DNA of 64,000 nt. Source: JAJXWB01 sp964634325. Its GTDB lineage: Bacteria > Pseudomonadota > Alphaproteobacteria > Rhizobiales > Beijerinckiaceae. The stretch is from assembly GCA_964634325.1 (NCBI GenBank), contig CAZWJF010000010.1, positions 1-64,000 on the forward strand, in the 5' to 3' direction. Shown here in pieces: positions 16,764 to 26,148 of this stretch. The number at the start of each line of letters is the position of its first letter. The stretch's first letter is position 1. The translations under genes and the position numbers were made by a program. Under the pieces are notes generated by a model. The model searched no databases, was not told the origin of the DNA, and saw only the letters and a program-made list of their open reading frames with translations.

Positions 16764-17450
16764 ATGAAGCGCGCATTTGGCGGCAAGTTCGCGATCGCGG
16801 CGGCCGGCGCGGCTATGGTCTGGACCGGCGTTGTGGCCTTCTCGGGGCCGGCGCGCGCGTTCGACGACAAGCCGTCGTCTCTCGATCCGTTGCTCAATGT
16901 GTTCGGGCTTGGCAAGGACAGCGACGAAAAGCCGGCGATCGATTTCCGTGAGCGCCCGAGTCTGGTCGTTCCGAAGAATATGGATTTGCCGCCGCCCGTG
17001 CCGGAATCGCGCAACCGTTCCGCGAACTGGCCGTCCGATCCCGATGTCCGCCGTCGTCGCGAGGCCGCGACCGCCGCCCGCGCGCCGCGCGTGATCTCGT
17101 TGAACGACCGCCCGGAGCTGACCGCCCGCGAATTGCAGCAGGGCCGTTCCGCGACCCGCGGCGACTCCTCTGAAATCTGCGACACGCGGATCAGCGGGAC
17201 CCCGGATTGCAGCGCGCTGACGCCAGCTGACAAGCTCAAGCAGGTCTTTTCGCTGGGCTCCAAGTCCGACGATGATTTCGCGCCGGGCGTCGAACCCAAG
17301 CGCGATTATCTGACTGAACCGCCGCCCGGCTACCGCGCGCCCAAACAGGTGGTCAAGGCGACGTCGAGCGGCCCGGCGAGGGCCTACGAGGCGCCGAGCG
17401 CGTCTGATTATGCGCGAGGCGTCAACCCCAACAAGACGAACGACGATTGA
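16764..17450 (+). CDS. Exported hypothetical protein, proline- and charge-rich
   Basis: 228 residues. A signal peptide (MKRAFGGKFAIAAAGAAMVWTGVVAFSGPARA) is followed by a mostly disordered-looking sequence rich in Pro, Arg, Asp and Ser. The only two cysteines lie close together (EICDTRISGTPDCSA, near residues 135-147) and may form a disulphide. The start at 16764 is chosen for GAGGA 8 nt upstream; an in-frame ATG at 16749 is the alternative. It follows ileS-lspA on the same strand and precedes the M16 peptidases. I do not recognise the family. Confidence 0.65.
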   Translation: MKRAFGGKFAIAAAGAAMVWTGVVAFSGPARAFDDKPSSLDPLLNVFGLGKDSDEKPAIDFRERPSLVVPKNMDLPPPVPESRNRSANWPSDPDVRRRREAATAARAPRVISLNDRPELTARELQQGRSATRGDSSEICDTRISGTPDCSALTPADKLKQVFSLGSKSDDDFAPGVEPKRDYLTEPPPGYRAPKQVVKATSSGPARAYEAPSASDYARGVNPNKTNDD

Positions 17451-17490
17451 CGTTGCGCTGTTGAGAGGACGCCGCGTTCCACTATATTGA

Positions 17491-17532
17491 GAGGGCCGCA
17501 TCGCTTTCGGGCGGGCGGCCCTCAACTTTTTT
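17491..17532 (+). terminator. Rho-independent terminator
   Basis: A perfect 9-bp stem (GAGGGCCGC / GCGGCCCTC, with a loop of about 15 nt) is followed by AACTTTTTT. It lies 40 nt after the secreted hypothetical gene and before the first M16 peptidase, and probably ends the ileS-lspA-16764 unit. Confidence 0.75.
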
Positions 17533-17590
17533 GCGTCCTAGCGAAGGGATTTCCTTTCTTGCGACGGACGTTTCGTCTTCAGGGAATTTC

Positions 17591-18919
17591 ATGCCGGATC
17601 GAACCGCTGCCTCAATGTCTGCGCCCGGCGTCGCGGCCGAGCGGCCGGCGGGCCCTCACATCGCTCATTCCCGGCTCGACAATGGCATGGAAGTGGTCGT
17701 CATTCCCGATCGCCGGGCGCCGGTCGTCACCCATATGGTCTGGTACCGCAACGGCTCGGCCGATGATCCGCCGCTGAAGTCCGGCATCGCCCACTTCCTC
17801 GAACATTTGATGTTCAAGGGCACGAAGAACCATCCGCAAGGCGAGTTCTCGCAATTGGTCGCCGATCTCGGCGGGCAGGAGAACGCGTTCACAAGCTACG
17901 ACTACACATCCTATTTTCAGCGCGTGCCGCGCGAGCATCTCGCGACCGTCATGCACTACGAGGCGGACCGGATGACCAATCTCGTCCTCACCGACGAGGT
18001 CGTGGCGCCCGAGCGCGACGTCGTGCTCGAAGAGCGCCGCATGCGCACCGACAGCGACCCGGCCGCGGAACTGAGCGAAGCCGTTCAGGCGGCGCTGTTC
18101 GCCCATCATCCCTATGGCACGCCGATCATCGGCTGGGGCCACGAGATCGAAACGCTCGGGCGCGACGACGCGCTCGCTTATTATCAGCGCTTCTATACGC
18201 CGGAGAACGCCATTCTGGTCGTGGCCGGCGACGTAGAAGCCTACGACGTCGAGCATCTGGCGCGCGACACGTACGGCAAGATTCCCGCGCGCGGCGCGCC
18301 TCCCGTGCGCGCGCGGCCGCAGGAGCCGCCGAGCAGGGCGCATCGCCTCGTTTCGCTCAGCGACGCCAAGGTGGAGCAGCCCTCCTATGAGCGCGTCTAT
18401 GTCGTGCCGTCCGTCCGCACCGCGGAACCAGGCGAATCCGAGGCGCTCGAGGTCATGACCCACCTGCTGGGCGGCGGACAGACGAGCCGGCTTTACAAGA
18501 CGCTGGTGCTGGAACGGAAAATCGCCGTCGCGGCGGGCGCCTACTACATGGGCTCCTCGCTGGATGCGACTCGGCTTTGGCTCTATGGCGTGCCCGCGCA
18601 CGATGTCTCGCTCGAGCAGTTCGACGCTGCGGTCGACGAGGTGGTCGCAGACTTCTTGGCGAACCCGCCGGGCGCGAAGGAATTCGAGCGGGCCAAGACC
18701 CGGCTCGTCGCGGACGCCGTGTACGCGCAGGACAGTCAGGTCGCGCTCGCGCGCTGGTATGGCGCCGCGCTCGCGACCGGCGAGTCGATTGAAGAAGTGT
18801 CGGGCTGGACGACGCGCGTGGAGGCCGTCTCGGTCGACGACGTGCTGGCCGTCGCCCGCAAATGGCTCGACAAGCGTCGCGCTGTAACAGGGTTCCTGCT
18901 TCCCGAGGCCGCCGCGTGA
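17591..18919 (+). CDS. M16-family zinc peptidase, catalytic subunit
   Basis: 442 residues. The inverted zinc motif HFLEH (in GIAHFLEHLMFKGT, near residue 70) and a downstream glutamate are present, marking it as the active member of a bacterial M16B pair. A C-terminal M16 domain (about 190-370) includes the conserved HLLGGGQTSRLYKTL segment. No signal peptide is predicted with the ATG 17591 start, which has AGGGA upstream; a longer upstream reading would remove that. The stop overlaps the next M16 gene (GTGA 18916-18919), so both are made together as a heterodimer. Confidence 0.88.
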   Translation: MPDRTAASMSAPGVAAERPAGPHIAHSRLDNGMEVVVIPDRRAPVVTHMVWYRNGSADDPPLKSGIAHFLEHLMFKGTKNHPQGEFSQLVADLGGQENAFTSYDYTSYFQRVPREHLATVMHYEADRMTNLVLTDEVVAPERDVVLEERRMRTDSDPAAELSEAVQAALFAHHPYGTPIIGWGHEIETLGRDDALAYYQRFYTPENAILVVAGDVEAYDVEHLARDTYGKIPARGAPPVRARPQEPPSRAHRLVSLSDAKVEQPSYERVYVVPSVRTAEPGESEALEVMTHLLGGGQTSRLYKTLVLERKIAVAAGAYYMGSSLDATRLWLYGVPAHDVSLEQFDAAVDEVVADFLANPPGAKEFERAKTRLVADAVYAQDSQVALARWYGAALATGESIEEVSGWTTRVEAVSVDDVLAVARKWLDKRRAVTGFLLPEAAA

Positions 18920-20196
18920 CCAATCTGACGCCTGTTCAAGAAACCTCGCGCGCCGCCAAGGTTCAGGAAATCCGGACGCCGGGCGGCCTCTCGGCGTGGC
19001 TCGTCGAAGACTACGCCGTGCCGCTGGTTGCGGTGCAATTCGCCTTTCGAGGCGGCGCGGCCCAGGACCCGGTCGAAAAGCCCGGCCTCGCGACGTTGCT
19101 CGGCGGTCTGCTCGACGAGGGCGCTGGGCCGTACGATTCCGCCGGCTTTCACGAGGCGATGGACGAACTTGCCGTCCATCTGCACTTCTCCGCGGACCGC
19201 GACTACATCGCCGGCCATTTCCAGACCCTGACCCGAAACCTCGACCCCGCCTTCGAGCTCATGCGGCTGGCTGTCTGCGAAGCGCGCCTGGAGCAGGGGC
19301 CGATCGATCGCGTCACGTCGCAGCTCGTGGCGAGCCTCAAGCGCGAACTGAAAGACCCGGACGCTCTGGCCGCGCGCACGTTTCGCGCGGCCGCCTTTCC
19401 CGATCATCCGTACGGCCGCGCCGCGCGCGGCGAAATCGACAGTCTGCCGAAGATTGCGCGCGATGATCTGACGGCCATGCGTGCGCGCGTCATGGCTCGC
19501 GACAATCTCGTCATCGCCGTCGTCGGCGCGATCGACGCGCCATCGCTCGCCGCGCGTCTCGATGCGGTCTTCGGCGCGCTGCCTGCCAACGCGCAGCTCG
19601 AAAAAATCGCGCCTGTCGTCATGTCCGGCGTCGGAACGCGCATCGTGTCGGATGTGGCCGTGCCTCAGGCGACGATCCGCTTCGGCCGCAACGGCCTCGA
19701 CCGCAGCGATCCAGATTTCATAGCCGGCGTCATGGTCAACCACATTCTCGGCGGCGGCGCTTTCACGGCGCGCCTGTTTCGCGAAGTGCGCGAAAAGCGC
19801 GGGCTCGCCTATTCCGTCTATTCGCAGATGCAGAACTACGATTCGACGGCGATGCTCGTCGGCGCGACGTCGACCAAGAACGAGCGCGCTGCCGAGTCGC
19901 TGCAGGTGATCGAGGAGCAGATCGTCGATCTCTCGACCAACGGCCCGACCGAGGAAGAACTCGAAAAGGCGCGGAAATTCCTCATTGGCTCCTATGCGCT
20001 GCGTTTCGACACGTCGACGAAGATCGCCGGCAATCTCATGCAGCTGCAGCTCGAAGGCCGGCCGACTTCCTACCTCGACGAGCGCAACCGCCTGATCGGC
20101 GCGATCACGATGGACCAGGCGCGCCGCGCCGCGCACAAGCTGTTCGGCGACGGCAAGCTGCTTGTTGCAGTAGCGGGTCGCCCAGCCGGCATGTGA
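18916..20196 (+). CDS. M16-family peptidase-like protein, non-catalytic partner
   Basis: 426 residues with the M16 fold but without the zinc motif: at the HxxEH position the sequence reads GLATLLGGLLDEGAG. The C-terminal domain keeps HILGGGAFTARLFREVREKRGLAYSV. In bacterial M16B pairs one subunit carries the zinc site and the other supplies substrate contacts (often an R/Y pair), as in mitochondrial processing peptidase. The GTG start at 18916 overlaps the catalytic gene, implying coupled synthesis. Substrate unknown. Confidence 0.88.
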   Translation: MTNLTPVQETSRAAKVQEIRTPGGLSAWLVEDYAVPLVAVQFAFRGGAAQDPVEKPGLATLLGGLLDEGAGPYDSAGFHEAMDELAVHLHFSADRDYIAGHFQTLTRNLDPAFELMRLAVCEARLEQGPIDRVTSQLVASLKRELKDPDALAARTFRAAAFPDHPYGRAARGEIDSLPKIARDDLTAMRARVMARDNLVIAVVGAIDAPSLAARLDAVFGALPANAQLEKIAPVVMSGVGTRIVSDVAVPQATIRFGRNGLDRSDPDFIAGVMVNHILGGGAFTARLFREVREKRGLAYSVYSQMQNYDSTAMLVGATSTKNERAAESLQVIEEQIVDLSTNGPTEEELEKARKFLIGSYALRFDTSTKIAGNLMQLQLEGRPTSYLDERNRLIGAITMDQARRAAHKLFGDGKLLVAVAGRPAGM

Positions 20197-20201
20197 ACGT
20201 G

Positions 20202-20224
20202 CCGGAAGGCCTCAGGCCTTCCGG
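20202..20224. terminator. Perfect 10-bp stem-loop between convergent genes
   Basis: CCGGAAGGCC and GGCCTTCCGG pair perfectly around a 3-nt TCA loop. Read on the minus strand, the loop is the TGA stop codon of the FkbM methyltransferase (20212-20214). Shape and position suit a bidirectional terminator, but no T-tract follows on either side. Confidence 0.5.
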
Positions 20225-21033
20225 ATCGCGATCAGAAAGAAGCGATCGGCGGGGACGGCGTCATTGCGCGCGAGCGGCGCGAAGGCGGTTGTGGCGTTGT
20301 CCGGGGACCAGTAGAGGTCGAAACCCTCGTCGAACATCGCCGGGACGTCCGCATTTCGTGCGCCGAACTTGGACAGCTCGTCGTCGCCGTGAACCTCGAT
20401 GAACCACGAAGCGCGCGAGGCCAGCGTACGCGGCGCGCCCTTGAGCGCCTCCAGTTCGTAGCCCTCGATGTCCATGTAGACGAGGCCCGGAAATCCGTAG
20501 CGCGCCGACAGAGTGTCGATCGAAACCCCGTCGACCGATTGAACGCCGGCGCCGGCAGCGAGCGCCACCGCGCCGTTGCGCTTCTGGCTGAATAGCACCG
20601 GACCGTCGACCCGCGCGGCCGCCGCGTGCAGCACTTCGAGATTCCCGACGTCGTTCAGAGCGGCGTTGCGTCGTGCGATCTCCGCGTTGCGCGCTGTCGC
20701 TTCAACGGCGATCACCCGACCGGCGGCGCCGACTTCGCCGGCCAGCATCATCGCGACGACGCCTTGATGCGCGCCCACGTCGAATACCAGCGCGCCGCTG
20801 TTCAATCCACGCCCGGCGAGCAGTTCGAAATCCTTCAGGCGCGGGCAATCGACTCCGTACCATTCGGCCGCGGTCTTGTCGGCGATCGTGACCTTCAGCC
20901 GACGGCCCGCGAAGTCGTGCTCCTCGACGCGCTCGCGAAACGTCATGTCTTCGACGCGGTGCTTGACGGCGCGCAAGGCGTCCGCAACCGCGCCGAAACG
21001 CGAGCCGCGCGAAGGGGTCGTCAGTGCGGACAT
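20212..21033 (-). CDS. FkbM-family methyltransferase
   Basis: 273 residues. A Rossmann-type SAM-binding site begins VFDVGAHQGVVAMML near residue 90, followed by IAVEATARN and the family-typical YMDIEGYELEALKG and FIEVHGDDELSKFG. FkbM enzymes methylate hydroxyls on sugars or small molecules, often in surface polysaccharide or natural product contexts. No biosynthetic gene is adjacent, so the substrate is unknown. The start is ATG 21033, 5 nt after GGAGG; the ATG just before it (21036) would sit too close. Divergent from mutL. Confidence 0.8.
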   Translation of the reverse strand: MSALTTPSRGSRFGAVADALRAVKHRVEDMTFRERVEEHDFAGRRLKVTIADKTAAEWYGVDCPRLKDFELLAGRGLNSGALVFDVGAHQGVVAMMLAGEVGAAGRVIAVEATARNAEIARRNAALNDVGNLEVLHAAAARVDGPVLFSQKRNGAVALAAGAGVQSVDGVSIDTLSARYGFPGLVYMDIEGYELEALKGAPRTLASRASWFIEVHGDDELSKFGARNADVPAMFDEGFDLYWSPDNATTAFAPLARNDAVPADRFFLIAIRKA

Positions 21034-21304
21034 CATAACCTCCCGATAGCGCGGACGGCGGAAAGACTGACAAGTGCTCCGCAAAGTCGCCCTCGGCAAG
21101 GCCGGACGCGGCGGATGCGGCATGACTTCTTCAGCCTTGATTAACGCAGCCGCAGAACGCAACGGCCGCCCGTCGCTCTGTCTGCGCCTGAAATTGGGCC
21201 AAAAACATGGTAACCAGCCCTATGCGCCGCCGCGATTCCGTTCCGCAGGGTCACATGTGTTCGCGCGGCTTCGCTCGCGCTGGCCGCAATTCGGACCCGC
21301 GCCG

Positions 21305-23098
21305 ATGAACGTCCGCCTGCTCGACCCCGTCACCGTCGACCGCATCGCCGCCGGCGAAGTGGTCGAGCGGCCGGCGTCGGCCGTCAAGGAGTTGGTCGAG
21401 AACGCGCTCGACGCCGGCGCGACGTCGATCGAGATCGTCATCGAGGACGGTGGACGGCGTCTGATCCGCGTCATCGACGACGGCGTCGGCATGAGCGCGG
21501 ACGACCTTGCGCTCGCCGTCGAGCGCCACGCGACTTCCAAATTACCGGACGGCGATCTCTCCGCCATCGCCACGCTCGGCTTTCGCGGCGAGGCTTTGCC
21601 TTCGATCGGCTCTGTCGCGCAGCTTGCGATCGATACGCGCCCGCGCGGCGCCGATCACGGCTACGCGATTCGCGTCGAAGCCGGATCGAAACAACCGGTG
21701 CAACCCTCGTCCTGGCCGCGCGGCGCGCGCGTCGAAGTGCGCGATCTCTTCGCGGCGACGCCCGCGCGCCTCAAATTTCTGAAATCGCCGCGCGCGGAGG
21801 CGCAGGCCGTCGCCGACATCGTGCGGCGCATCGCGCTCGCCCATCATGACGTGTCGTTCGAACTTGCCGGCGACCATCTGACGAGCCTGTCCTATCGCGC
21901 GGTCGCCTCGGATCGCCACGCCTTCGCCGAGCGCGTGGCGCAGGTTCTCGGTCGCGACTTCATCGACAACAGCGTCGCCATCGAGGCCGAGCGCGAGGGT
22001 TTTCGGCTCTCGGGATTCGCCGGACTGCCGACATGGCATCGCGCCACGGCGGCGATGCAATATCTGTTCGTCAACGGCCGACCCGTGCGCGACAAGCTGC
22101 TCGCTGGCGCGGTGCGCGGCGCCTATATCGACTTCCTCCCGTCGGGCCGGCACGCCGCGCTCGCTCTCTATGTCGAATGCGATCCGCACGAAGTCGACGT
22201 CAACGTCCACCCCGCCAAGGCGGAAGTGCGCTTTCGCGATCCGGGCCTGGTGCGCGGCCTTGTCGTCGGCGCGCTGAAGGCGGCGATCTCCGGCGCGGGC
22301 CATCGCGCCGCCAATTCCGCGCGTGACGCCATTGCGGCCATGCAGGGGCGGGCAGGGTCGTGGCCGACGCGACCGCATGTTGGCTGGGATTGGCGCGCGT
22401 CGCCCGCGTCGCCGGGCGGCTTCGCCGAGACGCGGCAGGCGTCCTTCGACACGGGCGCCGTTGCGCCGTCGGCCGACGCGCGCGCGCATGCGGAACCGTC
22501 GGCGCGCGACGAGCCGGGCGCGCCGCTCGGCGCCGCGCGGGCGCAATTGCACGAGACCTACATTGTCGCGCAGACGCGCGATGGCATGGTGATCGTCGAT
22601 CAGCACGCCGCACACGAACGGCTCGTCTACGAGAAACTGAAGCGTCAGCGCGAGGAATCCGGAATCGCGCGTCAGGGCTTGCTGGTTCCAGAGGTGGTGG
22701 ATCTGGATGAAGCGAGCGCCGCGCGCGTGGCGGCCGCCGCGCCAGACCTCGAACGTCTCGGCCTCGTGCTGGAGCCGTTCGGCCCCGGGGCCGTGCTGGT
22801 GCGCGAGACGCCGGCGCTGCTCGGCAGGATCGCCGCGCGCGGACTGGTCGCCGACGTCGCCGATGCATTGGCGGAAGACGCGGGCGCGCAGGGCGTCGAA
22901 CGCAGGCTCGACCACGTGCTCGCCACCATGGCCTGCCACAATTCCGTGCGCGCCGGCCGCAGGCTCACGCCTGACGAGATGAACGCGCTCCTGCGCGACA
23001 TGGAGGCGACGCCGGGTTCGGGCCAGTGCAATCACGGGCGCCCGACCTACGTCGAGTTGAAGCTCGCCGACATCGAGAAATTGTTCGGGCGGCGATAA
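21305..23098 (+). CDS. mutL: DNA mismatch repair endonuclease MutL
   Basis: 597 residues. The GHKL ATPase domain is complete: ENALDAGATS (near 35), DDGVGM and GFRGEALPSI. The C-terminal domain carries the endonuclease metal motif DQHAAHERLVYEK, which fits DQHA-X2-E-X4-E, plus CHNSVRAG and CNHGRPT. It is therefore the nicking type of MutL found in organisms lacking MutH. The linker (about 355-430) is Ala/Pro/Arg-rich. The start at 21305 begins with the conserved MNVRLLDPVTVDRIAAGEV; the upstream in-frame extension is not conserved-looking. The 271-nt gap to the divergent FkbM gene shows no clear feature. Confidence 0.95.
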   Translation: MNVRLLDPVTVDRIAAGEVVERPASAVKELVENALDAGATSIEIVIEDGGRRLIRVIDDGVGMSADDLALAVERHATSKLPDGDLSAIATLGFRGEALPSIGSVAQLAIDTRPRGADHGYAIRVEAGSKQPVQPSSWPRGARVEVRDLFAATPARLKFLKSPRAEAQAVADIVRRIALAHHDVSFELAGDHLTSLSYRAVASDRHAFAERVAQVLGRDFIDNSVAIEAEREGFRLSGFAGLPTWHRATAAMQYLFVNGRPVRDKLLAGAVRGAYIDFLPSGRHAALALYVECDPHEVDVNVHPAKAEVRFRDPGLVRGLVVGALKAAISGAGHRAANSARDAIAAMQGRAGSWPTRPHVGWDWRASPASPGGFAETRQASFDTGAVAPSADARAHAEPSARDEPGAPLGAARAQLHETYIVAQTRDGMVIVDQHAAHERLVYEKLKRQREESGIARQGLLVPEVVDLDEASAARVAAAAPDLERLGLVLEPFGPGAVLVRETPALLGRIAARGLVADVADALAEDAGAQGVERRLDHVLATMACHNSVRAGRRLTPDEMNALLRDMEATPGSGQCNHGRPTYVELKLADIEKLFGRR

Positions 23099-23120
23099 GG
23101 CGCTTCTTGTTGCTGCGCCG

Positions 23121-24647
23121 TCACCTCAGTCTCAGCGCCTTCGTCAGGTCGCCGATGTTCTTGCGCTCGCCCTGGAGATGTTCGAGGCCGAAGCGCGCGG
23201 TGATGAGCTTGGCGATCGAGCCCGTGTCGTAGGGCGTGTGGTCGACATAGCCGCGCCGCGCGAACGGCGAGATGATCAGCGCGGGAATCCGCGTGCCCGG
23301 CCCCCATCGGTCGCTCCAGCCCGGCCCGCGCTGGCGTTTCGCATGATCCCAGAAGCCGCCGTTTTCGTCATAGGTGACGATGACGACCATGTCCTTCCAC
23401 TGCGGCGACTTCGAGAGCTTCTCGACGAGATCGGCGATATGCGCGTCGCCTGTCATGATGTCGGTATAGGCGGGATGTTCGGTGAAGACGCCGGCGGGCT
23501 TGTAGAAACTCACCTGCGGCAGCGTCCCGCTCTCGATCGCCTTCACGAAGTCGGCGCCGTCCTTGAGATGCTCTGCGCGGTCTTTCGTGCCCGGCGCAAA
23601 GCGCGCGTAATAGTTGAACGGCTGATGATGCGGCTGGAAATTCAGAGAGCCTTCCGCCTTGGTGTAGATGACCGAACGCTTCTCCGAGGCTGGCCGCATG
23701 CCGTCCTTCAACGCGTCGTTCCAGCCGCCCGAATACCAGACCCAGCTCACGCCCTTGGCTGACAGCGTGTCGCCGATCGTCTGCATTTTCGAGGCAGGGA
23801 GCGGCAGACCGATGCGCTCGTTGCCCTTGGGGTCGGCCATGTCGAGAGAGCCGCCGTCGGCCGGCGGCAGGCCGCTCGGCTGGTAGGGCGGCTGCGTGGT
23901 GTTGACCGAATAGCCGTCCGGCGTCACCTGGCCGCCGAGGCCGACCGTATATGTCTTGACCGCGCCGTCCTTGGCGGAGGGCGAGTCCGGCTTCTTCTTC
24001 AACTTGCCCTTGTCGTCGAGCACGGCGCGCATGAATTCCGGCGCATCCTTGTGCTCGGGCGCGCACAGGCAGATCAGGTATTGGTGGTTGAGGTAGGAGC
24101 CGCCGAAGGCGCCCATGAAGAAATTGTCTGCGAGCGTGTACTCCTTCGCCCACTTCCACATCTTCATCTTCGAGCCGTCGAAATAGCCCATCGTGTAACC
24201 GCCGACCGTCGACATCGCGGCGAACATGTCGTTCTTGCCGCCGTCGATCTGCTCCTGATTGTGGTAGAAGGCGTGGATCGGGCTCAGCAGCACTTCCGAC
24301 GCCGTCTTGTTGACCGGCGGCGCGTCGATTCGGAATGGCTTGTTCGGCAATTGCGGATAGTTCGGGTCGGGCTCCCCCTTGGCGTTCCACACGCGCAGAT
24401 AGGGCAGGATCGAGCCGTCGTGGTCGCGTTGCAGATATTGCTTCGGCCTGGCGTTCGCGATGCCGTCGGCGCCCGGGAACAAGCCGTAGAGATGATCGAA
24501 GCTGCGGTTCTCGGCGTAGATGACGACGATGGTCTTGATCTTGGAGAGGTCCGCAGCCTGCGCGGCTCCGACGCTTCCGCCCGCGACCGTCGCCAGCAGC
24601 GTGGAGAGCAGCGCGCGCCGCGCGCTGGTGCCGAATTCGATCTTCAT
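23121..24647 (-). CDS. Exported acid phosphatase/phospholipase C-family phosphoesterase
   Basis: 508 residues with a signal peptide (first 32 residues, cleaved after AQA). The alkaline phosphatase-like fold is visible: TIVVIYAENRSFDHLYGLFPG (metal/nucleophile region), a central block with NHQYLICLCAP, and a C-terminal VIVTYDENGGFWDH with metal-binding residues. This matches AcpA/PLC-type phosphoesterases (PF04185), which cleave phosphomonoesters or phospholipid head groups outside the cytoplasm. In a free-living bacterium a phosphate-scavenging role is plausible but not shown. Convergent with mutL across a 22-nt gap. Confidence 0.85.
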   Translation of the reverse strand: MKIEFGTSARRALLSTLLATVAGGSVGAAQAADLSKIKTIVVIYAENRSFDHLYGLFPGADGIANARPKQYLQRDHDGSILPYLRVWNAKGEPDPNYPQLPNKPFRIDAPPVNKTASEVLLSPIHAFYHNQEQIDGGKNDMFAAMSTVGGYTMGYFDGSKMKMWKWAKEYTLADNFFMGAFGGSYLNHQYLICLCAPEHKDAPEFMRAVLDDKGKLKKKPDSPSAKDGAVKTYTVGLGGQVTPDGYSVNTTQPPYQPSGLPPADGGSLDMADPKGNERIGLPLPASKMQTIGDTLSAKGVSWVWYSGGWNDALKDGMRPASEKRSVIYTKAEGSLNFQPHHQPFNYYARFAPGTKDRAEHLKDGADFVKAIESGTLPQVSFYKPAGVFTEHPAYTDIMTGDAHIADLVEKLSKSPQWKDMVVIVTYDENGGFWDHAKRQRGPGWSDRWGPGTRIPALIISPFARRGYVDHTPYDTGSIAKLITARFGLEHLQGERKNIGDLTKALRLR

Positions 24648-24755
24648 AAGCCCGTCCCGTCGCCTTGCCCGCGCGCCTTCAATACCGGCGCGTCGTGACA
24701 GAATTTGGAAAACTTGCAGCCTGAGCGCCGCAGGTCAACACGGCCCGGTTCGCGC

Positions 24756-26030
24756 CTACTCCTTGTGCGCGTGCCGGATGCGCCAGACCGTGTAGCCGAC
24801 AAGCGCAAGGACGAGCGGCACCGACGCGCCGGTCGCGACCTGAGGATCGATATGCAGGCCCGCGCCGTGCGCGCCCTCGAACAGCAGATGCAGCACGCTC
24901 GACACGTAATAGGTGATCGCCGCGATCGACAGGCCTTCGACCGTCTGCTGCAGGCGCAATTGCAGACGCACGCGTTCGGCCATCTGGCGGATCTGGTCGG
25001 CGTTCTGGCTCTCCAGTTCGATATCGACGCGGGTGCGCAGCAGTTCCGCGATGCGTGCGATTTTCGACGATAGCGACCCTTGTCGCTGCTCGACGGTCGA
25101 GCACGTGCGGATCGCCGGCGTCAGGCGACGCGACAGAAACGATGCGAAAGTCGAGTAATGCGGAATGCGGCTCTCGCGTATGGCGTCCAGCCGCGAGCGG
25201 ACGAGTTCGTGATAGGCGCGCGTCGCGCCGAGCCGGAACAGGCTTTCCGATGAGCCCGTCTCCAGTTCCGTGGCGAGCGCCGTCAGCCTGTCGAGCAGCG
25301 CGCGGTCGGCGTCGAGGCCGCGATCCCGCTCCATCTGCGTCAGCAGGGCCGGCAGAGCGTCCTCGATGCGGCGGATCGAAGGGGACAGACGCTGCGCGGC
25401 CGGCAGCCCGAGCAGCGCGAGCATCCGATAGGTTTCGATCTCCAGCAGGCGCTGCGTGAGCGCGCCCGCGCTCGCCGGCGACAGCGTATGGTCGACGACG
25501 AGGATGCGCACGAAACCGAAGGCGTCGGCGGTGAAATCGCTGGCGATGGTCGCGCGCCCGTCGTCGATCGACGCCGCGGCGACCGCCGGTCCGGCGAACA
25601 GGCTGTCGAAATCCGCCGGCGCAGCCGCAGCGGCGATCAGATGCAGGTCGGCGGCGACCAGCAGGGGCCCGGGCTGCGGCAGCAGGCGCATCACGCTCTG
25701 CAACTCATCCGCGGCGGGGCGAAACGCCGTCTCTCCGCCGGGGAACGCCCAGCTGTAGGTCAGGAACTCGCCATGGCGCTCGAAGTTGAGCCGCGCCGGC
25801 GAAAATTCCAGCCTGATCTGCTTGGCGTGCGGGTCCGGCGGCGGCAGGCCGCGAGAGCGGGCGAGCGCGGCCAGTTCCTCCACGGCCTTCGCGCCGCCGG
25901 CGGCGTCGGTCGTGAAAGCGAAATGCAGAATGCGGCTCGGCGTCTCGGCCAGCGTGAACGGGCGCGCATGGATTTCCGCCAGCGCCGCCGCGCGCAATTC
26001 GTGGGGTTCGAAACCGTTCGCGCCGGTCAT
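24756..26030 (-). CDS. DUF3422-family membrane protein
   Basis: 424 residues. Soluble N-terminal part includes HARPFTLAETPSRILHFAF; a Gln/Arg-rich coiled-coil-like region (about 330-370, MAERVRLQLRLQQTVEGLS) precedes two C-terminal hydrophobic helices (IAAITYYVSSVLHLLFEG; VPLVLALVGYTVWRI). The topology recalls the DUF3422 family, widespread in proteobacteria and unassigned. The start ATG 26030 (MTGANGF) is chosen because the extra upstream residues are arginine-rich and not family-like. Divergent from the GNAT gene, 118 nt apart. Confidence 0.75.
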   Translation of the reverse strand: MTGANGFEPHELRAAALAEIHARPFTLAETPSRILHFAFTTDAAGGAKAVEELAALARSRGLPPPDPHAKQIRLEFSPARLNFERHGEFLTYSWAFPGGETAFRPAADELQSVMRLLPQPGPLLVAADLHLIAAAAAPADFDSLFAGPAVAAASIDDGRATIASDFTADAFGFVRILVVDHTLSPASAGALTQRLLEIETYRMLALLGLPAAQRLSPSIRRIEDALPALLTQMERDRGLDADRALLDRLTALATELETGSSESLFRLGATRAYHELVRSRLDAIRESRIPHYSTFASFLSRRLTPAIRTCSTVEQRQGSLSSKIARIAELLRTRVDIELESQNADQIRQMAERVRLQLRLQQTVEGLSIAAITYYVSSVLHLLFEGAHGAGLHIDPQVATGASVPLVLALVGYTVWRIRHAHKE

Positions 26031-26148
26031 AGCTCGTCCTGCCTGCACAAATCTCCTCTGGCACATCTTGCGCGCGGATGCGAGCCGCCCGCCGCTGGCG
26101 CGACGTCGCATCGCTCGCTATCGTGGCTGCGAAAGCCGGAATAGCGAA

